Part shown: piece by piece, positions 27,848-36,946 of the stretch
How positions within the stretch are numbered: position 1 is the first letter of the stretch
Layout: the number at the start of each line of letters is the position of its first letter
Origin: an uncultured Lachnospiraceae bacterium
GTDB lineage: Bacteria > Bacillota > Clostridia > Lachnospirales > Lachnospiraceae
Assembly (NCBI GenBank): GCA_910586715.1
Contig: CAJUJG010000012.1
Location: 1 to 64,000 of the forward strand
Direction of reading: 5' to 3'
Length of the DNA: 64,000 nt
Made by a program: the position numbers and the translations under genes
Notes under the pieces: model-generated
Told to the model about the DNA's origin: nothing
The model's input: the letters and a program-made list of their open reading frames with translations, nothing else
Databases searched by the model: none

Positions 27848-29775
27848 AAATCGTCCGGCTTGCCTTTTTGAATTTTAAAAACAGCTTCAAAAGCTACCTG
27901 TCCTTAGTCCTGTCCCTTGCGTTTACAATACTGGTATTTTTCAACTTCCAAAATATCATTCATTCCGACGCGTTCGCAATATTGGGACAGCGCAACAAGG
28001 ACTACATCGACACGCTGATTCAAATCTGCCTGACTGTGCTCCTGTGCTTTCTCTTCTTTTTCCTTTGGTATGCGACCAACGTCTTTCTGACAAGGCGCAA
28101 ACGGGAAATCGGCATTTATATCTTTATGGGCATGTCAAACCGCAAAATCGGCAGTCTTTATCTTGTGGAAATCAGCTTTGTGGGTGCCACCGCGCTTATA
28201 ATGGGTATCGTATTCGGCGCGCTCTTTGCAGGACTGTTTCAAATGATTATGGGCGCCGTTTCCGACATCACAGTCGATGTCAGGTTCGGAATTTCCATAA
28301 AAGCCATAAAAATGACATCTGTGTCATTTTTATCCATGTATCTGTTTTTTGCCCTCAAGGGCTTTTGGAATATCACCCACAGCAGCGTGCTGAATATGAT
28401 TTCGGCTGCAAAGCAAAACGAATATCTGCATGTCAAACCGGTTGTTTTGCTGCTGAAAGCCGCTTTGGGTGCAATCGTACTTGCGTCGGGATATTATTAT
28501 GCGAACAAGGGCGGCAGGAATGACACACTGACAAATGCCCTGCTGGCAGTCGTTCTTGTGATTATCGGCGTATATCTGCTGTTTGGCGGTCTGATACCGC
28601 TTGTCTTTCAAATGCTTGCCGCATGCAAGGGCTTTTTATATCGCGGGCAGCGGTGTCTGTGGGTGAATCAGACCATTTTCCGCATGCGCAAAAATTACCG
28701 CACATATGCAATGGTGTGCATTATGGGTATTTGTTCTGTCACTGCACTGGCAACAGGTTTTGCGATGAGAGACCGCTACGACAACATGGTTGCATTCAAT
28801 CATCAGTATACCTTTCAGTTTATCAGCAACCAAAGCAATATCGAAAAAACCACCCAAACGCTGCTCGACGGAAAAAGCCCCATTACCTATCAAAGCGCGC
28901 TCTGCGCACTTTCACCTGACAGCGAACAGCTCTTGTCCACCTACTCTGACGTGCGGCAAATGCACCTTCTGCTCTCCTACTCCGACATACAGCGGGTTGC
29001 ACAGGAGGCAGGCGTGACATTTGCGTTTGCAGAACCTGCGGACGACGAAGTTTACTACCTTTCCCATTTGGTTCTGCTGTCCTTTATCACAAACGGGGAG
29101 GCGGAGCCTGTCACAATCGCGGGAAAAACGTATCGGCAGACGCAGCGGATTATGACGCCTTATTTGGGATATATGCAGAAGGAACTGGCGTGTTTCTACA
29201 TCGTTTCCGACAGGGAATATGAGCGGTTAAAAGCGCAAAGCGGATTGTATTATATCTGTAATTACAAGCTTGCGGACGACAACGCTTTTGAGGAGGCGCG
29301 CGCAGCCTTTGACGCGATTGTCAGCAATACGGACGAAAACTATACCGCGCGTGTTTCGATTGATCCTTTCAGTAATGAGGGAGAGTGGATTAAGGCGGTT
29401 TATTCGCTTTGCATCTTTATGTTTTTGGTGTTTATCGTGGCAAGCGGCTGCATTATGTTTATGAAACTGTACAACGATTCGTTTGAGGAAACGGAGCGGT
29501 ATACAGTTTTAATAAAGCTTGGATTTTCGACAAGGACGCTCTCGGCATCCATTGCGCATGAGCTGGTGACGGCGTATCTGCTGCCCTTTGTCGTGATGAC
29601 AGTATCCGCGTATTTTTCTGTCCTTGCACTTGGGAAAATGATGCGTGCCGACTTGTTTGTGATTTATGTTGTCAGTACGATTGTGGTGTTAATTGTATTT
29701 GTATTATTTTGCGCACTTTCCATTGTGGTATATCAAAGAACGCTGTCGGTTACTGTCAGACGTCCACGTAGGTAG
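27844..29775 (+). CDS. ABC transporter permease (BceB-like, FtsX family)
   Basis: 643 aa with ten hydrophobic segments in the Bce order: one near the N-terminus, a group of helices at about 55-290, a large external domain (about 300-520) that in this family binds the peptide antibiotic or its lipid-bound target, and three helices at the C-terminus. Contains the FtsX-type RRKREIGIYIFMGMSNRKIG loop. The genes upstream define it as part of an antimicrobial-peptide detoxification system (bacitracin, lantibiotic or similar). A hairpin with arms CAAAATGC / GCATTTTG follows at 29790-29815 but lacks a clear U-tract. Confidence 0.93.
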   Translation: MKIVRLAFLNFKNSFKSYLSLVLSLAFTILVFFNFQNIIHSDAFAILGQRNKDYIDTLIQICLTVLLCFLFFFLWYATNVFLTRRKREIGIYIFMGMSNRKIGSLYLVEISFVGATALIMGIVFGALFAGLFQMIMGAVSDITVDVRFGISIKAIKMTSVSFLSMYLFFALKGFWNITHSSVLNMISAAKQNEYLHVKPVVLLLKAALGAIVLASGYYYANKGGRNDTLTNALLAVVLVIIGVYLLFGGLIPLVFQMLAACKGFLYRGQRCLWVNQTIFRMRKNYRTYAMVCIMGICSVTALATGFAMRDRYDNMVAFNHQYTFQFISNQSNIEKTTQTLLDGKSPITYQSALCALSPDSEQLLSTYSDVRQMHLLLSYSDIQRVAQEAGVTFAFAEPADDEVYYLSHLVLLSFITNGEAEPVTIAGKTYRQTQRIMTPYLGYMQKELACFYIVSDREYERLKAQSGLYYICNYKLADDNAFEEARAAFDAIVSNTDENYTARVSIDPFSNEGEWIKAVYSLCIFMFLVFIVASGCIMFMKLYNDSFEETERYTVLIKLGFSTRTLSASIAHELVTAYLLPFVVMTVSAYFSVLALGKMMRADLFVIYVVSTIVVLIVFVLFCALSIVVYQRTLSVTVRRPRR

Positions 29776-29937
29776 TGAGAAGCATGCGCCAAAATGCTTG
29801 TCCTTTAGCATTTTGTATGCAAAAATTGTTACTGTATACACCTTCAATGCATAAAATTGTGCCAAAATCAGATGGGCGTGAACAGTAACCGCTGCTGTCT
29901 GCGCGGGCAAGGCGGTAAACGTCGGGATTGCTAAGAT

Positions 29938-29967
29938 CGTGAAGAATATGATATACTGGAAAAAATT
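29938..29967 (+). promoter_or_regulatory. Promoter of the gamma carbonic anhydrase gene
   Basis: TTGCTA and TATACT 18 bp apart, 30 bp before the TTG start. Confidence 0.45.
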
Positions 29968-29996
29968 ATATCGGTATCCGAAAAAGGAGGGGTATT

Positions 29997-30461
29997 TTGG
30001 AAAACAATCATATTTTTCTTGCCGACGGCGCAGTTGTCGTGGGAGATGTGACGCTTGGCGAGAATGTCGGGATTTGGTATAATGCGGTCGTGCGCGGCGA
30101 TACAAACAGCATTGTGATTGGAAAAAACACCAATGTGCAGGATAATGCAACGCTGCATACGGACAAGGATTATAAGTTAGCAATCGGCGAGGGCGTGACG
30201 ATTGGGCACAATGCGGTCGTACACGGCTGTACAGTGGGTGACAATACGGTAATCGGTATGGGCAGCATTCTTTTAAGCGGCGCTGTTATTGGTAAGGATT
30301 GTATCATCGGTGCGGGAGCGCTAGTGACAGGTAAAATGAAAATCCCCGACGGTTCGCTCGTTATGGGAAGTCCCGCAAAAGTTGTGCGTCCGCTGATGAA
30401 GCACGAAATTGCGGCAAATCATGATAATGCGGTCCACTATGTAGAATTGAGCAAACAATAA
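29997..30461 (+). CDS. Gamma carbonic anhydrase family protein
   Basis: 154 aa left-handed beta-helix protein made of hexapeptide repeats ([LIV]GxxxX), visible throughout (VVVGDVTLGENVGIW, AIGEGVTIGHNAVVHG, NTVIGMGSILLSGAVIG). The zinc-ligand histidines of the family (LHTD, IGHNAVVHG) are present. Such YrdA/PaaY-like trimers bind zinc, but many have weak or no carbonic anhydrase activity. The start is TTG at 29997 with AAGGAGG just upstream; the next ATG is far inside the helix, so TTG is needed. Confidence 0.92.
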   Translation: MENNHIFLADGAVVVGDVTLGENVGIWYNAVVRGDTNSIVIGKNTNVQDNATLHTDKDYKLAIGEGVTIGHNAVVHGCTVGDNTVIGMGSILLSGAVIGKDCIIGAGALVTGKMKIPDGSLVMGSPAKVVRPLMKHEIAANHDNAVHYVELSKQ

Positions 30462-30506
30462 AACACAAAAACATTACCAAAACTATTATAAATAACAGTT
30501 CCTTTC

Positions 30507-30533
30507 ATAAATCCTTTCACCCTCTCATAGAAT
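30507..30533 (+). promoter_or_regulatory. Sigma-E-like sporulation promoter of spoIIID
   Basis: ATA, then 16 bp, then CATAGAAT: matches the mother-cell sigma-E pattern ATA-N16-18-CATANNNT. It lies about 37 bp upstream of spoIIID, a known sigma-E target in Bacillus. Confidence 0.6.
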
Positions 30534-30569
30534 GTACAAAGCATTAAAAAGGAGAACCTTTTCCAAATC

Positions 30570-30821
30570 ATGAAGGATTATATTGAGGAACGAGCCATCA
30601 ATATTGCTATGTATATTATTGATAATAACACGACTGTGAGGCAGACAGCGAAAGCATTTGGCGTATCAAAATCTACAGTACATAAAGATGTTACCTCACG
30701 CCTGATGCAGGTCAATCCTACACTTGCTAAGCAGGCACGTGCCGTGCTTGATATCAATAAATCTGAGCGCCACATAAGAGGCGGACTTGCTACCCGCGAA
30801 AAATACCTGCATCGGACATAA
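30570..30821 (+). CDS. spoIIID: Stage III sporulation transcriptional regulator SpoIIID
   Basis: 83 aa DNA-binding protein. The helix-turn-helix TVRQTAKAFGVSKSTVHKDV and the downstream TREKYLHRT-type basic tail are the SpoIIID signature; the usual length is 80-95 aa. It switches mother-cell genes on and off between sigma-E and sigma-K. A GGAG lies upstream of the ATG, and a sigma-E-like promoter is placed correctly. It shows that the organism has, or descends from, an endospore former. A terminator follows. Confidence 0.96.
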   Translation: MKDYIEERAINIAMYIIDNNTTVRQTAKAFGVSKSTVHKDVTSRLMQVNPTLAKQARAVLDINKSERHIRGGLATREKYLHRT

Positions 30822-30843
30822 ACGCTTTATACATCTATGTCAT

Positions 30844-30872
30844 AAAAGGACTGTCAACGGATGGTCCTTTTT
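30844..30872 (+). terminator. Terminator of spoIIID
   Basis: Arms AAAGGAC / GTCCTTT with an 11-nt loop, followed by a T-rich run. Confidence 0.65.
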
Positions 30873-30880
30873 ATTTTGTC

Positions 30881-30926
30881 TTGACACGATTCCGATTTCG
30901 GACTATAATATCTTAAGTACGAAATC
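30881..30926 (+). promoter_or_regulatory. Consensus promoter with overlapping inverted repeat (MarR operon)
   Basis: TTGACA (30881) and TATAAT (30904) are exactly 17 bp apart. GATTTCG (30894-30900) and CGAAATC (30920-30926) flank the -10 as a 7-bp inverted repeat; a second small palindrome GACTTGAAGTC follows at 30928. These are good candidates for self-repression by the MarR protein. Confidence 0.7.
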
Positions 30927-30980
30927 AGACTTGAAGTCGTCTAATAATTTCACCATTATATATAGAAAGGACCTCTTTTT

Positions 30981-31454
30981 ATGACATTACGTATTGCACA
31001 AAAACAAAATGAATTTAACCGCCTGACAAAGGCATTCTCAGAATTATATCACGACATATGCGTTCAAATCGGTATATCCGACAGCGTTTTTGATATTTTC
31101 TATGCAATTACTGCACTTGGCAACGGATGCTGTCAAAAAGATATATGCGACTATGCTTTTACCAGCAAACAAACCATTCATTCTTCCATACACAAGCTGG
31201 TAAAAGAAAATCTAATTTACCTCGAATCCGGTAAAGGACGGGAACAGCATATTTTCTTAACCCCACAAGGAGAGCAGTTTATAAAAGAAAAAATTGCTCC
31301 TGTAGTTATCATGGAAAATCAGGCGTGCTCCCTAATGAAACCTGAAGAACTTGATGCACTGCTTCAACTTACGGAAAAATATTTTGAATGCTTATCCATC
31401 AAAAAAAACAATCTGACCCTCCCAAAAGAAAGGACTGCTGAAAATGAAACATAA
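30981..31454 (+). CDS. MarR family transcriptional regulator
   Basis: 157 aa winged-helix protein. The recognition region reads NGCCQKDICDYAFTSKQTIHSSIHKLVKENLIYLESGKGREQHIFLTPQGEQF in shorter pieces: helix-turn-helix about 52-75 and the beta wing with GKGREQH about 85-95. It probably represses its own operon, which includes the MATE transporter, with release by a drug-like ligand. The last codons overlap the transporter start by 11 bp. Confidence 0.92.
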   Translation: MTLRIAQKQNEFNRLTKAFSELYHDICVQIGISDSVFDIFYAITALGNGCCQKDICDYAFTSKQTIHSSIHKLVKENLIYLESGKGREQHIFLTPQGEQFIKEKIAPVVIMENQACSLMKPEELDALLQLTEKYFECLSIKKNNLTLPKERTAENET

Positions 31455-32787
31455 ATCAAAAATCCAATTATCAGACCATTTTACATATTCCAGGCTACTG
31501 CGATTTGTTTTTCCTTCAATTGTCATGATGATTTTTACTTCAATCTACGGTGTTGTCGATGGGCTGTTTGTGTCCAACTATGTCGGAAAAACGCCTTTTG
31601 CCGCTGTCAACCTGATTATGCCGTTTTTGATGATTATGGGCGCAGTTGGATTTATGTTCGGCACAGGCGGCAGCGCCATCGTTTCCAAAGCACTCGGTGA
31701 AGGAAAACCAATTAAAGCAAATCAATATTTTTCCATGATGGTTTATGTTGTCATTGGATGCGGTATTGTCCTAACCTTAATTGGTCTGATTTTTCTTCGT
31801 CCAATTGCCGTAGCCTTTGGCGCCACCAGGGACATGCTCGAAAACTGTGTTATCTATGGACGCATTATTTTAAGCGCACTGACAGCATTTATGCTGCAAA
31901 ATGTATTCCAAAGTTTTTTAGTAACCGCAGAACGTCCTACGCTTGGTCTGATTGTTACTATCGCTGCAGGTGTTGCCAATATGCTCCTTGATTTCATATT
32001 TATCGCCATATTTCACTGGGGAATTGTCGGAGCGGCAGCAGCGACTGCTATCAGCCAGTTCACTGGCGGTTTGCTGCCCCTCATTTACTTTTCGAGACCA
32101 AACACAAGCCTCTTAAAACTTGTAAAAACAAAGATAGACGCAAATATTCTTTTAAAGACTTGCATCAATGGCTCCTCGGAACTGATGATCAATGTTTCCA
32201 TGTCTTTGGTGAACATTCTGTACAATTTCCAGTTAATGCACTACATCGGCGAAGACGGCATTGCCGCATATGGCGTCATTATGTATGTAAGTTTTATTTT
32301 TGCTACAATTTTTATCGGATACTCTATCGGGAGCGCCCCTGTTATCGGCTATCATTATGGCGCCGGCAACCACTCAGAACTTAAAGGACTTTTCCAAAAA
32401 AGTATATGTCTTATTTCACTTTGGAATCTTCTGTTGACATTAATTGCCATTGGGACCTCACTGCCTCTTTCCCATATTTTTGTCGGATATGATGCCGAAC
32501 TCGCCTCCCTTACAAGACGAGGGCTTTATTTATACTCGCTATCATTTTTGATAACAGGTTTTAATATATTTTCGTCTGCCTTTTTTACTGCTCTTGGAAA
32601 CGGCGTCATATCTGCGTCCATTTCCTTTTTGCGGACATTATTATTTCAAGTTGCAGCCGTGTTAATCATTCCTTTCTTTTTGGGACCGGATGGCATTTGG
32701 CTTTCCATTGTTGCCGCAGAACTTCTCGCGCTCATCGTCACAATCTTCTTTTTTGTCAAAAAAGGAACATATTATCATTATATTTAA
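31444..32787 (+). CDS. MATE family multidrug/cation antiporter
   Basis: 447 aa with 12 predicted membrane helices in two halves of six (NorM/DinF fold). Family motifs include SIYGVVDGLFVSNYVG near the N-terminus and the GTGGSAIVSKALGEG loop (about 77-92). Members expel cationic drugs in exchange for Na+ or H+. Translationally coupled to the MarR regulator and closed by a strong terminator, so this is a two-gene efflux operon. Confidence 0.95.
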   Translation: MKHKSKIQLSDHFTYSRLLRFVFPSIVMMIFTSIYGVVDGLFVSNYVGKTPFAAVNLIMPFLMIMGAVGFMFGTGGSAIVSKALGEGKPIKANQYFSMMVYVVIGCGIVLTLIGLIFLRPIAVAFGATRDMLENCVIYGRIILSALTAFMLQNVFQSFLVTAERPTLGLIVTIAAGVANMLLDFIFIAIFHWGIVGAAAATAISQFTGGLLPLIYFSRPNTSLLKLVKTKIDANILLKTCINGSSELMINVSMSLVNILYNFQLMHYIGEDGIAAYGVIMYVSFIFATIFIGYSIGSAPVIGYHYGAGNHSELKGLFQKSICLISLWNLLLTLIAIGTSLPLSHIFVGYDAELASLTRRGLYLYSLSFLITGFNIFSSAFFTALGNGVISASISFLRTLLFQVAAVLIIPFFLGPDGIWLSIVAAELLALIVTIFFFVKKGTYYHYI

Positions 32788-32822
32788 TGCCGGATCAGGC
32801 TGCAGCCTTCCGGCATTTTTTT
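32787..32822 (+). terminator. Terminator of the marR-MATE operon
   Basis: Arms ATGCCGGA / TCCGGCAT followed by seven T. Confidence 0.85.
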
Positions 32823-32870
32823 ATTTTTATCTTTTTCACTTCAGTTTTTTATCTTTTTTGCATTTTATTA

Positions 32871-32931
32871 TTGACATTGAATATTATAAGGAGTAGTATT
32901 ATTATAATTAGTATGTAGTATCGAAAACTAC
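32871..32931 (+). promoter_or_regulatory. Promoter and small inverted repeat before the hemolysin III gene
   Basis: TTGACA (32871) and TAGTAT (32894) are 17 bp apart. Downstream, GTAGT (32915) and ACTAC (32927) form an inverted repeat that could be an operator. Confidence 0.5.
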
Positions 32932-32992
32932 TTGTAAAGTTTATAAAAACTAAACCTGTTTTTCAAAGCAGGCAAGAATGGAGGAGATTATT

Positions 32993-33634
32993 ATGCAATT
33001 AACAATACGCGAACCCGGCAGCGCGTTAACGCACTTTATCGCCTGTCTTATGGCATCAATTGCCGCATCCCCGCTAATCATAAAAGCTTCGACAGGTACA
33101 GCAACCGCCGCTTTGGCTGTTTTCGCAGTCAGCATGATTCTGCTTTATGGTGCAAGCACGCTCTACCACAGCGTCAATGTTACGGGAAAAGTCCTCAGCA
33201 TGTTCCGAAAAATCGACCACATGATGATTTTCGTTCTTATTGCAGGGTCATACACCCCTGTATGCCTGATTGTGCTTGGAGGCAGTATGGGATATTCACT
33301 GCTTGCCCTTGTATGGGGTGTAGCGATTATTGGAATGCTGATCAATATGTTTTGGATTACATGTCCTAAATGGTTTTCCTCAGCAATTTATATCGCAATG
33401 GGCTGGATTTGCCTTTTGGTATTCGGAACGCTTTGGAGCACACTCCCTCACGCCGCTTTTAACTGGCTTCTTGCAGGAGGAATTATCTATACTGTTGGCG
33501 GTGTCATATATGCGTTAAAGCTTCCTGTTTTCAACTCGCTGCATAAAAATTTTGGTTCTCATGAAATTTTTCACCTATTTGTTATGGGCGGAAGTATTTG
33601 TCATTTCATTTTCATGTATTTTTACGTTGCTTAA
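32993..33634 (+). CDS. Hemolysin III / TrhA (YqfA, PAQR) family membrane protein
   Basis: 213 aa with seven membrane helices. The metal-binding PAQR motifs are visible: ASTLYHSV near residue 52, KIDHMMIF near 75, and the closing SHEIFHLFV near 190. Family members act as membrane-fluidity or energetics factors and sometimes as hydrolases; haemolysis is rarely shown. I prefer the ATG at 32993, which has GGAGG 7 nt upstream, over an earlier ATG at 32978 that overlaps that site. Confidence 0.92.
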   Translation: MQLTIREPGSALTHFIACLMASIAASPLIIKASTGTATAALAVFAVSMILLYGASTLYHSVNVTGKVLSMFRKIDHMMIFVLIAGSYTPVCLIVLGGSMGYSLLALVWGVAIIGMLINMFWITCPKWFSSAIYIAMGWICLLVFGTLWSTLPHAAFNWLLAGGIIYTVGGVIYALKLPVFNSLHKNFGSHEIFHLFVMGGSICHFIFMYFYVA

Positions 33635-33644
33635 CCAGTTCTTT

Positions 33645-33692
33645 AAAATCATGCCTTTTGTATACAAAAATTTGTCAAAAGGTATGATTTTT
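33645..33692 (+). terminator. Terminator after the hemolysin III gene
   Basis: Long stem: AAAATCAT and CCTTTTG pair with CAAAAGG and ATGATTTT (one G-T pair), then T-rich DNA. Confidence 0.75.
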
Positions 33693-33724
33693 GTATATTT
33701 TGTATGCAAAATTTGTCTATCATC

Positions 33725-33753
33725 TTTACATTTCCAAGAATTATTGATAAAAT
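33725..33753 (+). promoter_or_regulatory. Promoter of the GGDEF gene
   Basis: TTTACA and TAAAAT 17 bp apart, 48 bp upstream of the TTG start. Confidence 0.55.
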
Positions 33754-33800
33754 TAGAATGGTAATTTTTTTAGTATTCCTTTTTTACAGGAGGTTCACCA

Positions 33801-35582
33801 TTGATTGACACAAAATTTGACACAGCATACGCCGCAGGGCGTTTTGATCTGTCATTGAATATTCTTGACGGAAATCCACAAATATTTAATTTAATGGGTA
33901 TGGACAGTTATTACTCAATCTATAAAATGTTGTCCAATGAGGAGCAAAAGCGTGTTGCCGCCGCTGCTTCACGGTGTTTGGAATCGCCCGGGATGCAGTG
34001 CGACGAATGTGTCCATATCACTGTAGGTGGAAAATTATGCTGCTATATTCTCACAATAACACTTACACGTAACGGTGACGCTTACGATATTGAACTGGTC
34101 AATGTCACCAACACACGAAACCGCATTAACGAGCTAAACAGGCGGATCATCACAGCTCGGGAATACATAGCATTAACCGGTGAGGCAGTTTTCGCATTTT
34201 ATCCCGACACGCAGCGGTTTCATTTGTATTATGTAAATCGTCAGCAAAATGTTTCAATATTCGACCAAAACTTTGATGAATGGGCTGCACAAATGCTTGA
34301 GCAAAACCGTATTGCACAGGAGGATCAGGAAACTTTCGAAACTTTTTGTTCTATTCTTCGCGAGGGAAAATTCAGCCAAACCTATACCTTCCACGGATGC
34401 ATTATATCAGACGCAAATATACTTGAACGTTACCGTGTCAGCTTTCAGCCGAAAAAATATGAGAATGAGGATACCATTGTCATCGGTACATGGGCTATTA
34501 TTCATGAAGCCACAGGCGACACAAACACTACAATTCTTGAAGACTCGTATATCGACAGCCTTACCGGTCTTTTGAATAAAAAATCTGTTATGAAATATGC
34601 CGAAGATGCCCTAAACGGCATAAACCGTGATCACGTGGCATTTTCTATTATTGATATTGATGATTTTAAGAGTGTCAATGATAATTTTGGTCATATGTTT
34701 GGCGACAAAGTAATCAAGGCAGTTGCAGCAGTTATCAAGAATGCAGTTGGAACAAATGGAGTTGCAGGACGCATCGGAGGCGATGAGTTTTTTATTGTTT
34801 TTGAAAAATTTAGCGATGAACTTGAATTTAGAAATGTACTGCGTTGTATTAAAACCAATGTAGCAACACTGTATCATGATCAAATGGAACGCAAGCTTAG
34901 CTGCTCAATCGGTCTTGCACGCTATGGCATCGGACCATTCTCTACAACATATCATGATTTATTTAAAATTGCTGACCGTTCTCTTTATTTGGCAAAAGTA
35001 AAAGGGAAAAACAGATATATCATTTATAAGCCTGAACTGCATGGCGATTTCAATGTTCAAAACGATGATGATATTATCAATGTATCAAACACATTCTATT
35101 CAGAGACAGACATTAATGCTCTTCACAATATGCTCTCTGACCTAATTGTGTATGGAACGGATTCCGTTACGGAAGTACTTGATTTCTTCGCGCATGTACT
35201 TACAATCAATAGAGTTTCAATATTTTTAAATGACACCGGCGCACCTGCATATACAAACACACTTTCTCCCGATGTGCCTATGGCAGATCCCTCCGTGTTA
35301 AAAAATGTCAAATATCTCTATCTGTTTACCAACAATTTACTTGCAGTGAGCAACCTGCAATCGCTCGAATTTTCGACTCCTGAAGTGTACAAGCTACTTT
35401 CCGATACAGGAGTTGCCTGCTATATGCAATATATTATCCGTGACAGGGAAGGTGAAGCTGTCGGTTTAATATCTGCAGACGTATTTGACAGGCGTTCGGC
35501 ATTTCCTAAAATCGCACTAACCTTATTTGCCGATATGTGCCGCATTATGAACGCAGTATTTATTCGTGAAAATCTGATTTAA
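33801..35582 (+). CDS. Soluble diguanylate cyclase (PAS-like, GGDEF, GAF-like)
   Basis: 593 aa, no membrane segment. The N-terminal 240 residues look like two PAS-type sensory modules. The GGDEF domain (about 250-410) begins with DSLTGLLNKKSV and has the intact catalytic loop RIGGDEFF, so it should make cyclic-di-GMP. The residues before the loop lack the RxxD inhibitory site. The last 160 residues (after KPELHG) resemble a GAF-like domain, an unusual position after GGDEF. The start is TTG with AGGAGG 7 nt upstream. Confidence 0.9.
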   Translation: MIDTKFDTAYAAGRFDLSLNILDGNPQIFNLMGMDSYYSIYKMLSNEEQKRVAAAASRCLESPGMQCDECVHITVGGKLCCYILTITLTRNGDAYDIELVNVTNTRNRINELNRRIITAREYIALTGEAVFAFYPDTQRFHLYYVNRQQNVSIFDQNFDEWAAQMLEQNRIAQEDQETFETFCSILREGKFSQTYTFHGCIISDANILERYRVSFQPKKYENEDTIVIGTWAIIHEATGDTNTTILEDSYIDSLTGLLNKKSVMKYAEDALNGINRDHVAFSIIDIDDFKSVNDNFGHMFGDKVIKAVAAVIKNAVGTNGVAGRIGGDEFFIVFEKFSDELEFRNVLRCIKTNVATLYHDQMERKLSCSIGLARYGIGPFSTTYHDLFKIADRSLYLAKVKGKNRYIIYKPELHGDFNVQNDDDIINVSNTFYSETDINALHNMLSDLIVYGTDSVTEVLDFFAHVLTINRVSIFLNDTGAPAYTNTLSPDVPMADPSVLKNVKYLYLFTNNLLAVSNLQSLEFSTPEVYKLLSDTGVACYMQYIIRDREGEAVGLISADVFDRRSAFPKIALTLFADMCRIMNAVFIRENLI

Positions 35583-35603
35583 AACAAATATTGACCGTGA
35601 AAA

Positions 35604-35710
35604 AGAGTCCGGCGAGCCGGACTCTCGCGCCGGAGCGCGGTTGCTTTAGCAACCATATTCCTTAGCGCGGAGTGCGCTGGCACTCATCTAGCAAAAAGCT
35701 TCGCTTTTTG
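35604..35710. repeat. Array of five consecutive short hairpins
   Basis: Within 107 bp: 35604-35625 (AGAGTCCGGC / GCCGGACTCT), 35626-35639 (CGCGC / GCGCG around CGGA), 35639-35654 (GGTTGCT / AGCAACC), 35664-35678 (AGCGC / GCGCT) and 35692-35710 (CAAAAAGC / GCTTTTTG). All arms are perfect and loops are 2-5 nt. It sits between the ends of two convergent genes and has no ORF. Confidence 0.85.
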
Positions 35711-35747
35711 TTTAAATATTTTACACTGTTGCAATTTCCCTAAAGTA

Positions 35748-35776
35748 AAAAAGCTGCTCAAAATCTGAGCAGCTTT
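35748..35776 (-). terminator. Terminator of glgCD
   Basis: AAGCTGCTCA / TGAGCAGCTT stem; on the minus strand it is followed by six T. It may also work for the convergent GGDEF gene. Confidence 0.8.
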
Positions 35777-35797
35777 CATATATTTTACAATTAAATC

Positions 35798-36946
35798 TTA
35801 TACCGTCTTTCTCTTCTCCACAAACACCGGGAACGATTCCGTACCCTTCAGCTCCTTATAAGAAGAAACCGTTACATTCTTGTCTGTAATCGTATATTCC
35901 ACCGTTGCGCCCGTCTCAATCACGGTATCCTGCATGAGCACGCAGTTTCTGACCTTTGCGCCCTTGCCAACCTTAACGCCCCTAAAGAGAATGCTGTTTT
36001 CAACTTCTCCCTCAATCACGCAGCCGTCGGCAACCATCGCGTTTTTTGCGTGAGATCCTGTAGCGTATCTTGTCGGGTTGTCGTCACGAATCTTCGTGTA
36101 AACCGTGCTCGGTGAGAACAATGCATTAACGTTCTCCTCCTTGAGCAGTTTCATATTTTCCGCAAAATAACTCTTCACATCGAGAATACGCGCATAATAG
36201 CCTGTGTGCTGATAAGCCTGTACATCCAGCTTGTCAAGCTGCGGAGAAACAATGTCGCGCTCAAAATAAGTCTGACCGTTTACATACGCCTCCCTGATTT
36301 GGTCAATGAGGAGCTTGCGTTCCATTATGTAGATATTCATGGACATGTTCTGCTCTCCCTTGTCCTTATTGTTGACAATAATCTTCTTCACCTTGTCATT
36401 CTCGTCTATATCAAGCGTATAGTACAGATCTTTTTTTGTCATGTCAATATCAATAAATGCCTTGGGGATTTCCTCTTTCGTGTAGGCAATCGTAATATCC
36501 GCTCCGCTGTCAATGTGTTTCTGCAAAAATGCACTAAAGTCAAAATTCACGGCAATGTTCGTGTCCGCCATAATCACATATTTTTCTTTCTGACGGTTTA
36601 AGTAATCGAGAATGCTTGCGATCGCCTCAACCCTGCCGTTGTAGATATTAACCGTTTTCTGCGCAAATGGCGGAACAATGTTCAAGCCGCCGTTTTTACG
36701 TGTTAAATCCCACTCACGACCCGCACCGAGATGATCCATCAGGGAATGATAATTTCTCTTTACAATTACCGAAATATTGTCAATACCGCAGTTTACCATG
36801 CTTGAAAGCATAAAGTCAATCAATCTGTAACGACTTGCAAATGGTATGGATGCCATCAGACGTTCTGAAACAAGTTCCGGTACCAACGAATCATAGCTGT
36901 TCGGGAATAAAATACCCATTGCTGAATCTGAATTTGAATTTACCAT
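35798..36946 (-). CDS. glgD: GlgD, ADP-glucose pyrophosphorylase regulatory-type subunit
   Basis: 382 aa. Nucleotidyltransferase fold followed by a left-handed beta-helix (hexapeptide repeats, about 285-360). The N-terminal substrate loop is degraded compared with GlgC: the GGxGxRLxxLT motif is missing (starts VNSNSDSAMGILFPNSYDSL), as in all GlgD proteins, which modulate rather than catalyse. It forms a heterotetramer with GlgC to make ADP-glucose for glycogen. It overlaps the glgC stop by 7 bp, and its ribosome binding site GGGAGG lies inside glgC. Confidence 0.96.
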   Translation of the reverse strand: MVNSNSDSAMGILFPNSYDSLVPELVSERLMASIPFASRYRLIDFMLSSMVNCGIDNISVIVKRNYHSLMDHLGAGREWDLTRKNGGLNIVPPFAQKTVNIYNGRVEAIASILDYLNRQKEKYVIMADTNIAVNFDFSAFLQKHIDSGADITIAYTKEEIPKAFIDIDMTKKDLYYTLDIDENDKVKKIIVNNKDKGEQNMSMNIYIMERKLLIDQIREAYVNGQTYFERDIVSPQLDKLDVQAYQHTGYYARILDVKSYFAENMKLLKEENVNALFSPSTVYTKIRDDNPTRYATGSHAKNAMVADGCVIEGEVENSILFRGVKVGKGAKVRNCVLMQDTVIETGATVEYTITDKNVTVSSYKELKGTESFPVFVEKRKTV

